Source: Pseudomonadota bacterium (lineage in GTDB: Bacteria; Pseudomonadota; Gammaproteobacteria; Xanthomonadales; Xanthomonadaceae). From it: 14,029 bases of DNA. Below, piece after piece: positions 5,734-13,200 of the stretch; position 1 is the first letter of the stretch, and every line of letters starts with the position of its first letter. The translations under genes were made by a program, and so were the position numbers. The notes under the pieces were generated by a model. It made no database searches. It was not told the DNA's origin and worked only from the letters and a program-made list of their open reading frames with translations. The DNA lies in the NCBI GenBank assembly GCA_023394655.1, contig JAEXAG010000122.1, positions 1 to 14,029 of the forward strand. The letters are read 5' to 3'.

Positions 5734-7632
5734 TCAAAGGATCGGCGCAAGGCCCGCGCCGAATGCGGTGAGGATGCGCGTGCCCAGCCATTTCGCGCCG
5801 ACGTTCACTTCGGGGAAATCGCCCACGGCCTTGTGGCAGCGGTAGAAATCCGCGTCGTAGGGGCGCAGCGGATGCGGGCATTCCGGGCCGGGCACGAATT
5901 CCCAGCTGGTGGCGTAGCGCAGGGGCATCAGGTCGAAGATCGGCAGGTGCTCGGAGACCTTGAGCAGCGAGTAGTTCAGGCCCGGCAGGATCGGCAGGCG
6001 CTCGCGCGGCGCGATCACCCAGCTGTTGGCCGGCGCGATGTCCTGGCGGATGCTGGCAGCCAATTCCCGCGCGAAGCCGATGTCGCGGATCACCACCGCG
6101 CTTTCGGTGTTGTAATTGTCGCCGCGCGGGTCGAAGTTGTGGGTGCCGACCACGCCGATGGCTTCGTCCACCACCATCGACTTGGAATGCAGGCCGATGC
6201 GCACGCCGGCCCGCTTCAGCGGCGCCGGCGTCCCGCGCGAGCCGAACAGGAAGCGGCGGCGCACCACGTATTCGCTGGACACCGCCGGTTCGCGGCCGGG
6301 CACGGCCCGCCAGGCCGGCGCCGCGAAGGGCCGCGCTTCGTGGCCATCTCCCTCCGCCACTGCGCGGGTGGCCGGCAGGTCGATCGGCGCGGCTTCCGGA
6401 AACGGCTTGTATTCGTATATTTCGAAGCCGAAACGGCGCAGGTAACGGCGCTTGTACTTGTGCGAGAGCGCATAGACCATGAAGGCATCGGTCGCTGCAA
6501 GGCTGTTGGTGGAAACCACCACGCGCGGGCGATGCTCGCGATCGCGCATCCGTGCGAACAGCGCCTGCGCCGGGCGCGAGAGCACCAGGTAGGGCGTCTG
6601 CAGCAGCACTTCTTCCTGGGTGGAATCGAGCAACTGGAACAGCACGTCGGAAGACGGCGCGAACAGCTCGCGGTGGCGGGCGGCATCGCGGCGATGCTTC
6701 TGCGGCAGGTCGGCGACGAACTCCACCTCCGCCACCGGCCGGCTGGGCGCCACCAGCCGCGCCTGCAGCAGCGCGGGGTCGTTGGCCGCGGCCTGCATCA
6801 GGCGCGCGCGCTCGGGATGGCGATAGGCGTGTTTCGGCAGCTCCGGGATGCCTTCGTCGCGCAGGATCCGCGCCACGTCACGCAGTTCCGACAGGCGCAC
6901 GCTGCGCGGCGATGCCCAGAACGCCTCGAAGTTGGCCGCCATCTCCGCGGTGACCGGGCCGCTCACCAGCAGGTCGCGGTCGCGGAAGTTGTATTCCTCG
7001 TCCCAGTCGAAATAGTCATCCTGGTAGTTGCGGCCGCCGGTAAGGCCCAACCTGCCATCCACCAGCAGCAATTTGCTGTGCATGCGCTGGTTGAGCCGGC
7101 GGAAACAGCACAGCGTGGCCAACGCGTAATCCTGGATGCCGACGCTGCCGCGGCCGAGCACCGGGTTGTACACGCGCGCCTCGAAGTTCGCATGCACGCC
7201 CGCCAGCGCCGCCAGCGTCCGTGCGCTCTTCATCGCCGACAACTGGTCCATCAGCAGGCGCACGCGCACGCCGCGCCGGGCCGCGCCGACCAGCTCGCGC
7301 AGGATCAGGCGGCCGGAATCGTCCTCGTCGAAGATGAAAGTCTGCAGATCGATGCTGCGGCGCGCGGCGCGGATCATGTGGATGCGCGCCAGCAGTGCGT
7401 CCTGCCCCTGGTCGATGATCAGCGCGCGGTGCTGGCCGGGGCCATCCGCCGCCACCGCATCGACCAGCGGCGAGGGTTGCGCGCAGCGATCCTCGCGCGT
7501 GCATTCCACCGTGTCGGGCTGGCCATCCGCCACCACCCGCGCGGCATCGGCCTTGAGCGCCGGCGATACCGTGGCGCAGCCGCCGGCCAGCAACGCGGCG
7601 ACCAGCAGCAGGGGGCGCAGGCGCCGCATCAT
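5734..7632 (-). CDS. Phospholipase D-family (cardiolipin synthase ClsC-like) lipoprotein
   Basis: Two-domain phospholipase D superfamily protein of 632 residues, expected to carry out phosphatidyl transfer or phosphodiester hydrolysis at the membrane, in the manner of ClsC/YmdC-type cardiolipin synthases. The N-terminus is a short basic region, hydrophobic stretch and LLAGGC, predicting lipid attachment at Cys19 with Ala at +2 (outer-membrane sorting by the E. coli rule). HKD motif 1 is HSKLLLVD (His185, Lys187, Asp192) followed by GGRNYQDDYF. HKD motif 2 is HSKSMVVD (His482, Lys484, Asp489) followed by GTHNFDPRGDNYNTE. RRSIDLQTFIFDEDDSG (91-107) is the typical first strand of the fold. A 60-70-residue stretch of low conservation potential lies just before motif 2. 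ATG 7632 was chosen because it gives the lipoprotein signal and overlaps the YceI-like stop by 4 bases. Cardiolipin synthesis versus phospholipase activity cannot be told from sequence. Confidence 0.9.
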   Translation of the reverse strand: MMRRLRPLLLVAALLAGGCATVSPALKADAARVVADGQPDTVECTREDRCAQPSPLVDAVAADGPGQHRALIIDQGQDALLARIHMIRAARRSIDLQTFIFDEDDSGRLILRELVGAARRGVRVRLLMDQLSAMKSARTLAALAGVHANFEARVYNPVLGRGSVGIQDYALATLCCFRRLNQRMHSKLLLVDGRLGLTGGRNYQDDYFDWDEEYNFRDRDLLVSGPVTAEMAANFEAFWASPRSVRLSELRDVARILRDEGIPELPKHAYRHPERARLMQAAANDPALLQARLVAPSRPVAEVEFVADLPQKHRRDAARHRELFAPSSDVLFQLLDSTQEEVLLQTPYLVLSRPAQALFARMRDREHRPRVVVSTNSLAATDAFMVYALSHKYKRRYLRRFGFEIYEYKPFPEAAPIDLPATRAVAEGDGHEARPFAAPAWRAVPGREPAVSSEYVVRRRFLFGSRGTPAPLKRAGVRIGLHSKSMVVDEAIGVVGTHNFDPRGDNYNTESAVVIRDIGFARELAASIRQDIAPANSWVIAPRERLPILPGLNYSLLKVSEHLPIFDLMPLRYATSWEFVPGPECPHPLRPYDADFYRCHKAVGDFPEVNVGAKWLGTRILTAFGAGLAPIL

Positions 7633-8192
7633 GGCGTGCGCTCGCCGTTCAGCACGAAGCGATAGCGCACTTCTTCGCCGGCCACCAGGCGCAGGCTGCG
7701 CATGCCGTAGCGCCCGCGCAGCAGCGCACCATGGGCGCGCAGCGGGCAATCGCGCAAGGGCTGAGCGCAGGCCGCCGGCAAGACTTCGAGGCACTCGCGC
7801 CGGGTCACGCCGCGCACGGTGAGCGCGCCCTCGAAGACCCCGCCTTGGCGCAGCTTTTCCTCGGGGAAGGGGTCGGAGACGAACAGCACCCGCGGATGCC
7901 GGGCGGTGTCGAAAAACTGCGGGCCACGCAGCATCCGCGTGTAGCGCGGCTGCCCCGGCACCTCGGCGGCGTTGCTGTCCACGTCCATCTCGATGCGCAG
8001 GCGGCCATCGTCCATGCGCACCAGCGCGCCCCCCACCTGCGGCAGACGGCCGCGCACGCGGTCGCCGCCGATGCGCAGATCGATGTCGAAATCGGCGCTC
8101 GAACGCGCCGGGTCGATGCGCTGGCTGGCCATCGCCGCAAGCGGCAGCGCCGCCACGCAGGCCAGCAGGAAGAGGGGCAACTGCGACGGCAT
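7629..8192 (-). CDS. YceI-like periplasmic protein
   Basis: Secreted protein of 187 residues. A signal peptide covers about 1-22 (hydrophobic LPLFLLACVAALPLAAMA, cleavage after AMA predicted). The mature part reads as a YceI domain: IDPARSSADFDIDLRIGG at the start, then alternating strands, FFDTARHPRVLFVSD (93-107) and the GALTVRGVTR turn (122-131), both typical of the family. YceI proteins are lipocalin-like barrels, one of which was crystallised with a bound polyprenyl lipid; the physiological ligand here is unknown. Three cysteines (134, 142, 149) cluster in the C-terminal third, which is unusual for the family and might form a disulphide. The gene begins three bases after the SixA-like stop and its stop overlaps the start of the PLD gene (ATGA), so the three are almost surely co-translated. 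A small lipid carrier acting next to the PLD lipoprotein is an attractive inference. Confidence 0.85.
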   Translation of the reverse strand: MPSQLPLFLLACVAALPLAAMASQRIDPARSSADFDIDLRIGGDRVRGRLPQVGGALVRMDDGRLRIEMDVDSNAAEVPGQPRYTRMLRGPQFFDTARHPRVLFVSDPFPEEKLRQGGVFEGALTVRGVTRRECLEVLPAACAQPLRDCPLRAHGALLRGRYGMRSLRLVAGEEVRYRFVLNGERTP

Positions 8193-8195
8193 CGC

Positions 8196-8702
8196 TCAGG
8201 CCGGGTGGAAGGCGGCCAGCCGCGCCGATGCCGGCAGGCCGAAGGGTGAGCCCGCCATCGGCGCCAGCACCACGGCGCTGCCGGTGCGCAGGCCAAGCGG
8301 GCCGGCGCGCACGCCATCGTCGAGATGCGCCATCAGCAATTCCAGCCCGGGGTTGTGTCCGATCATCCAGATCCTCCGCACGTCGGGCCGGGCCGCCATA
8401 GCATCATCGGCAAGCGCCAGCAGGGTGCCGGGCGTGGCTTCGTAGATGCGCGGTTCGAATTCCACCGCCGGCAGCCGGCATCCCGCCTCCACCAGTTCGG
8501 CCAGGGTCTCGCGGGTGCGTCGCGCCGGCGAACAGAGCACCAGATCGGGGGCCGGGATCGAAGCGAGCAGCCAGTGTCCGAGCGCCCGGCCCTCGGCGCG
8601 GCCGAGCGGCGAAAGCCCGCGATCGGCATCCGCCTGCCCCGGGCCTGCCGGTTCGGCATGCGCGTGTCGCACCAGCACGAGCTGTTCCAGCGATGGGTTC
8701 AT
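8196..8702 (-). CDS. sixA: SixA-type phosphohistidine phosphatase (histidine phosphatase superfamily)
   Basis: Cytoplasmic phosphatase of 168 residues in the histidine-phosphatase superfamily; SixA dephosphorylates phosphohistidine on proteins (ArcB in E. coli, and the nitrogen PTS has also been proposed). The catalytic N-terminus LVLVRHAHAEP carries Arg12-His13 with Ala in the third position of the RHG motif. LSPLGRAEGRALG (30-42) is the typical second block, SPARRTRETL (58-67) supplies the phosphate-binding Arg, and the second catalytic histidine is in MIGHNPGLE (His116). ATG 8702 was chosen: a GGA lies about 7 bases upstream. A TTG at 8714 would add four residues and is less likely. The gene lies 53 bases after the parA-like gene and 3 bases before the YceI-like gene. 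The family call is strong; whether it is a true SixA orthologue is less certain. Confidence 0.88.
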   Translation of the reverse strand: MNPSLEQLVLVRHAHAEPAGPGQADADRGLSPLGRAEGRALGHWLLASIPAPDLVLCSPARRTRETLAELVEAGCRLPAVEFEPRIYEATPGTLLALADDAMAARPDVRRIWMIGHNPGLELLMAHLDDGVRAGPLGLRTGSAVVLAPMAGSPFGLPASARLAAFHPA

Positions 8703-8755
8703 CGTCGTGTCCAATCTTCCGTTGCCACGCTAGCCTGCCGGACGGCAGCGCCGCG

Positions 8756-9388
8756 TCAACGCGGCCTGTACAGCCAGCGCAGCAGCGGCTGCCAGTCTTC
8801 CTGATGCTGGCGGACGGCGCTGGACTGGTAGTCGAACAGGCTGCGCCCGAGCCCGGTCAGCAGCACGTAGGACTGGCTGTCGCGCAGCTGGGCGACCAGC
8901 GGCAGCCCCCATTCCGACAACAGCTCCATCGCCTGCTGCGAAGTCCGCGTCCACGGCTTGAGCCGATTGCCGACCAGCGCCACCGGAAGCTCGCCCTTGC
9001 GCAGGCGCGGATGCCGGGCCAATCCGTTGATGAAGGGCACCGTGGCCTCGATGTCCAGCGCCGAGGGCGTCACCGGGATCACCACCGCGTCGGCCATGTC
9101 CAGGAACGCGTCTAGGTCCGCGGGCATCGCCCCGGCCGGGGCATCGACGATGACCCGCTGGCTGTCGTCGGGGATGCGCTTGCGCCAGGCCTTGCGGGTG
9201 CCGTCGATCGGCAGCACGGCGCTGTCGAGATCACTGCGGCGCTCGGCCCAGCGGGTGGCGGAGCCTTGCGGATCGGCATCCACCAGCACCGTGTTGAGGC
9301 CTTCGAGGGCCGCATGCGCGGCCAGATGGGTGGCGATCGTGCTCTTGCCCACGCCGCCCTTCGAACTTGCCACCAGGATCGTCTTCAT
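8756..9388 (-). CDS. Orphan ParA/MinD-family ATPase
   Basis: Small ParA-type ATPase of 210 residues, the size of the short ParA class (ParF, VirC1-like) without the N-terminal DNA-binding domain of long ParAs. The deviant Walker A is KGGVGKST (Lys10 signature lysine, Lys15 P-loop lysine). The A' motif is VLVDADPQGSA (35-44), and Walker B is VIVDAPAG (79-86). Such ATPases dimerise on ATP and pattern cargo on the nucleoid or membrane. No parB, centromere-like repeat or MinE-like gene is adjacent, so the cargo is unknown; it is probably not the main chromosome-segregation ParA, which normally lies next to parB near the origin. The ATG has a good Shine-Dalgarno (GGAGG at 9395-9399). It lies 87 bases after the TPR gene and 53 before the SixA-like gene. 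Confidence 0.9.
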   Translation of the reverse strand: MKTILVASSKGGVGKSTIATHLAAHAALEGLNTVLVDADPQGSATRWAERRSDLDSAVLPIDGTRKAWRKRIPDDSQRVIVDAPAGAMPADLDAFLDMADAVVIPVTPSALDIEATVPFINGLARHPRLRKGELPVALVGNRLKPWTRTSQQAMELLSEWGLPLVAQLRDSQSYVLLTGLGRSLFDYQSSAVRQHQEDWQPLLRWLYRPR

Positions 9389-9475
9389 CGCCGTCCTCCG
9401 GAGCCAAAGCCGAAGCCTAGCAAAGCCGGGTGACGGGCGGCGCGGACGTGCGCCGGCACGCGCCCGCCGACGCGA

Positions 9476-10120
9476 TCAGGGCCAGACGGGCGGGTTCGCG
9501 GCCCAGGCCCGCTGCACTTCCAGCAGGAGGGCGCGATCGGCCTCGGACCAGTCCGGCAGCAGCGCCGCCGGATCGGCAGGCGAACTCCAGCGACCGGGAT
9601 CGGTGCGGACCGCGGCGGCATACCAGCGCTTCGCCTCTTCCTTGCGATCGAGCTTCCACAGCGCCATCGCCAGCGTGGTCGGGATCCACTGCCCGCGCAC
9701 CGGGCTGGACTGCAGCAACTCGCTCCACTGCATCAGTGCGCCAGCGGTATCGCCATTGCGATGCAGGTCCCAGCCGTAGTGCCAGCGCGCCGCGCGCGAC
9801 CAGCGCTGTTTGGCCCCCATGCCGGCGATCGCGCGGTCGTACATGGCGCGGCCCAGTTCCTGGCGGCCGCCCTTCATGGCGATGCCGGCCAACTGCAGCA
9901 TGTGCGTCCAGGCGCGCGGGTCGCGCTCGACTTGCTTGGCCAGCCGATCGATCAGGGCCGGATCATCCGCGCGCACGGCCACCACGGGCTGGGTGGTGGC
10001 GCGATCCTCGTCGAAATAGAACTCCGCGGGTGCCGGCAGCGATTGGGCGGCAAGGGGCAGCGCGGACAGCGCAAGGGCACCGGCAAGGCAGAGGTGCAGG
10101 AAGCGGGAATGGAAGGACAT
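9476..10120 (-). CDS. Secreted TPR-like protein of unknown function
   Basis: A 214-residue protein with a clear signal peptide (MSFHSRFLHL, then hydrophobic CLAGALALSALPLAA, cleavage near residue 25), so it should act in the periplasm. The mature part holds about three tetratricopeptide-like helical hairpins: around 70-104 (WTHMLQLAGIAMKGGRQELG), 107-140 (ARWHYGWDLHRNGDTAGALM) and 145-178 (TLAMALWKLDRKEEAKRWYA). Each has the small-residue/aromatic pattern and A-x-x-x-Y or W positions typical of TPRs. A Trp-rich tail ends ANPPVWP. TPR domains bind partner proteins; none is indicated here. ATG 10120 gives the signal peptide; the frame is open to 10249, but that extension is Arg- and Trp-rich and runs into the promoter of the divergent gene. 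It leads the minus-strand array and diverges from the oxidoreductase gene. Confidence 0.8.
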   Translation of the reverse strand: MSFHSRFLHLCLAGALALSALPLAAQSLPAPAEFYFDEDRATTQPVVAVRADDPALIDRLAKQVERDPRAWTHMLQLAGIAMKGGRQELGRAMYDRAIAGMGAKQRWSRAARWHYGWDLHRNGDTAGALMQWSELLQSSPVRGQWIPTTLAMALWKLDRKEEAKRWYAAAVRTDPGRWSSPADPAALLPDWSEADRALLLEVQRAWAANPPVWP

Positions 10121-10200
10121 GACGCTCGCGAACACTGTGAAGCCGCGAACAAGACTACCGCAAAAGCCCGGCCCGGCCCGCGCCTGCCACTCGCGCCACC

Positions 10201-10206
10201 TATAAT
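10201..10206 (+). promoter_or_regulatory. Consensus -10 element of the oxidoreductase gene
   Basis: TATAAT on the plus strand, in an otherwise GC-rich 146-base divergent gap. I see no good -35 hexamer 16-18 bases upstream (the region is CCGCGC-like), so the promoter may be activator-dependent or rely on the -10 alone. A start near 10213 would put the ATG at 10267 about 54 bases downstream. Confidence 0.5.
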
Positions 10207-10266
10207 TCGCGGTTTGCCCGCGCCATCGGCATGTCCGCTGGCGCTCCACCTGCCCGAGTCCGCGCC

Positions 10267-13200
10267 ATGACCAGCACCGCAGAACTTTCCTCGCCCGCCT
10301 CCGCCCGGGGCGGCCTGACCCGCGGCCTCCACGACGCCGATTACACCCTCGACGACAAGTACGCGCGCACCGAGGGCCGCATCTACATCTCCGGCGTGCA
10401 GGCGCTGGTCCGGCTGCCGATGATGCAGCGCCTGCGCGACGCCGCCGCCGGGCTGGATACCGCGGGCTTCGTGTCCGGCTACCGCGGCTCGCCGCTCGGC
10501 GGCTTCGACCTGGAACTCTGGCGCGCCCGCAAGCACCTCGAGGCCAGCCGCATCCGCTTCACCCCCGGCCTCAACGAGGACCTGGGCGCCACCATGGTCT
10601 GGGGCACCCAGCAGACCGGCCTGTTCCCCGGTGCGAAGCACGACGGCGTGTTCGGCATGTGGTACGGCAAGGGTCCCGGCGTGGATCGCTGCGGCGACGT
10701 GTTCAAGCACGCCAACGCCGCCGGCACCTCGAGGCACGGCGGCGTGCTGGCGCTGGCCGCCGACGACCACGCCTGCCGCTCCTCCACCCTGCCGCACGGC
10801 AGCGAGCACGAATTCGTCAGCGCGATGATGCCGGTGCTGAACCCGGCCGGCGTGCAGGACATCCTCGAGATGGGCCTGCTCGGATTCGCGATGAGCCGCT
10901 ACACCGGGCGCTGGGTGGGCTTCAAGACCATCGCCGAGACGGTCGAATCCTCGGCCTCGGTGGAGGTGAACCCGCTGGCGCAGGAGATCATCCTGCCCGG
11001 CGACGACGAATTCGAGATGCCCGAAGGCGGCCTCAACATCCGCTGGCCGGATCCGCCGCTGGAGCAGGAAATGCGCCTGCACCGCTATGCGGTCAAGGCC
11101 GCGCAGGCCTTCGCCCGCGCCAACCGCATCGACCGCATGGTGATCGATTCGCCGAACGCGCGGCTCGGCATCGTCACCACCGGCAAGAGCTATCTGGACG
11201 TGCTGCAGGCGCTGGAATACCTGGGCCTGGACGCGCGCGCCTGCGCCGATCTCGGCATCCGCATCTACAAGGTCGGCATGACCTGGCCGCTGGAGCCGCG
11301 GGGCATCCGCGCCTTCGCCCGCGGGCTCGAGGACATCGTGGTGGTCGAGGAGAAGCACAGCTTCATCGAGAGCCAGATGAAGGAGCTGTTCTACAACTTC
11401 GAAGGCGACCGCCCGACCATCGTCGGCAAGCACGACGAGGCCGGCGAGTGGATCCTGCCCTCCACTGGCGAACTGACGCCGGCGACCATCGCCGGGGTGA
11501 TCGGCCGGCGCATCCGGCGCTTCCACCGCAGCGAGCACATGGACCAGGTGCTGGAATGGATGGCCGCGAAGGAAAGCGAACTGGCGCTGCCGCGTGCCAA
11601 CTTCCCGCGCGTGCCGCACTACTGTTCCGGCTGCCCGCACAACACCTCCACCAAGGTGCCCGAAGGCAGCCGCGCGATGGCCGGCATCGGCTGCCACTAC
11701 ATGGTGACGTGGATGAACCGCGACACCGACACCTTCACCCACATGGGCGGCGAAGGCGTGACCTGGGCCGGGCAGGCGGCGTTCACCGAAACCCCGCACG
11801 TGTTCCAGAACCTGGGCGACGGCACCTATTTCCACTCCGGCTCGCTGGCGATCCGGCAATCGGTCGCGGCCGGGGTCAACATCACCTACAAGATCCTCTA
11901 CAACGATGCGGTGGCGATGACCGGCGGCCAGCCTGTCGACGGCCCGCTGAGCGTTCCGCAGATCGCCCACCAGGTGTTGAGCGAAGGCGTGCACACCATC
12001 GTGCTGCTCTCAGACGACATCCGGAAATGGACGCTGAAGCGCTACCTGTTCCCGAAGGAAGTGGAGTTCCACGATCGCCGTGACCTCGAGGAGGTGCAGA
12101 AGCGCCTGCGCGAAGTGAAGGGCGTCAGCGTGCTGATCTACGACCAGACCTGCGCCACCGAAAAGCGCCGCCGCCGCAAGCGCGGGAAGATGGAAGACCC
12201 GCAGAAGCGCGTCATGATCAACTCGCTGGTCTGCGAAGGCTGCGGCGACTGCGGCAAGAAATCGTTCTGCGTCAGCGTGCTGCCGAAGGACACCGAATTC
12301 GGCCGCAAGCGCAGCATCGACCAGTCCAACTGCAACAAGGACTACAGCTGCGTGGAAGGCTTTTGCCCGAGCTTCGTCACCGTGCACGGGGGCCGTCCGC
12401 GCAAGGGCGCACCGGCGCGCGGCGGTTCCGGCGCGGCGGCCCGGCTGGGCAGCCTGCCCGATCCGGTCATCGCCACCGGGCTCGAGCAGCCGTGGAACAT
12501 CCTGATCACCGGCGTCGGCGGCACCGGCGTGGTCACCATCGGCGCGCTGCTGGGCATGGCCGGTCATCTGGAAGGCCGCGGTGCCACCGTGCTCGACCAG
12601 ACCGGGCTGGCCCAGAAGGGCGGCGCGGTCACCACTCACATCCGCATCGCCGGATCGCCTTCGGACATCCACGCCGCGCGCATCGCCGCCGGCGAGGCCG
12701 ATCTGGTGCTCGGCTGCGACATGGTGGTGGTGAACGATTACTGGGCGCTGTCGAAAGTGCGCGCCGGCCGCACCCGCGTGCTGCTGAACACTTGGGAAGC
12801 CATGCCGGGCACCTTCACCACGCGTCCGGACATGCAGTTCCCGGCCGCCGACATCATCGCCGCGGTGCGTACCGCGCTCGATGGCGGCGAGCCGCTGCAG
12901 GTCGATGCCACCCGGCTCGCCACCGCGCTGATGGGCGATGCGATCGCCGCCAACCTGTTCATGCTCGGCTACGCCTGGCAGCAGGGCCTGGTGCCGCTGT
13001 CGCTGGAATCGCTGATGCGCGCGGTCGAGCTCAATGGCGCCGCCATCGAGATGAACAAGACCGCGTTCGCCTGGGGCCGCCTGGCCGCCATCGACCTGCC
13101 GGCGGTGATCGAGGCCGCCGGCGTCGTCCGCAACGCGCCGACCGAAGCGGAGAAGACCCCGCACGCGCTGCCGCTCCTGGCACCGACCGCGAACGAAGGC

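Noticed and set aside
5683..7665. Plus-strand open frame of 660 codons opposite the PLD gene
   Set aside because: Antisense frame kept open by GC-rich codon use; the product is His/Gln/Arg-rich and featureless, and the minus strand has both HKD motifs and a lipoprotein signal.
8703..8714. TTG at 8714 as the start of the SixA-like protein
   Set aside because: A GGAAGA would sit almost against the TTG, too close for a Shine-Dalgarno. ATG 8702 has better spacing and gives the usual N-terminus just before the RHA motif.
8703..8759. TTGACG at the parA stop with TAGCGT downstream as a sixA promoter
   Set aside because: The spacer is about 21 bases, too long for sigma-70, and the intervening CTGCC/GGCAG repeat is weak.
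9425..9475. GC-rich inverted repeats after the TPR gene stop, as a terminator
   Set aside because: The best stem (CGTGC/GCACG) is five pairs with no T-run. Several alternative foldings are equally good, typical of GC-rich spacer.
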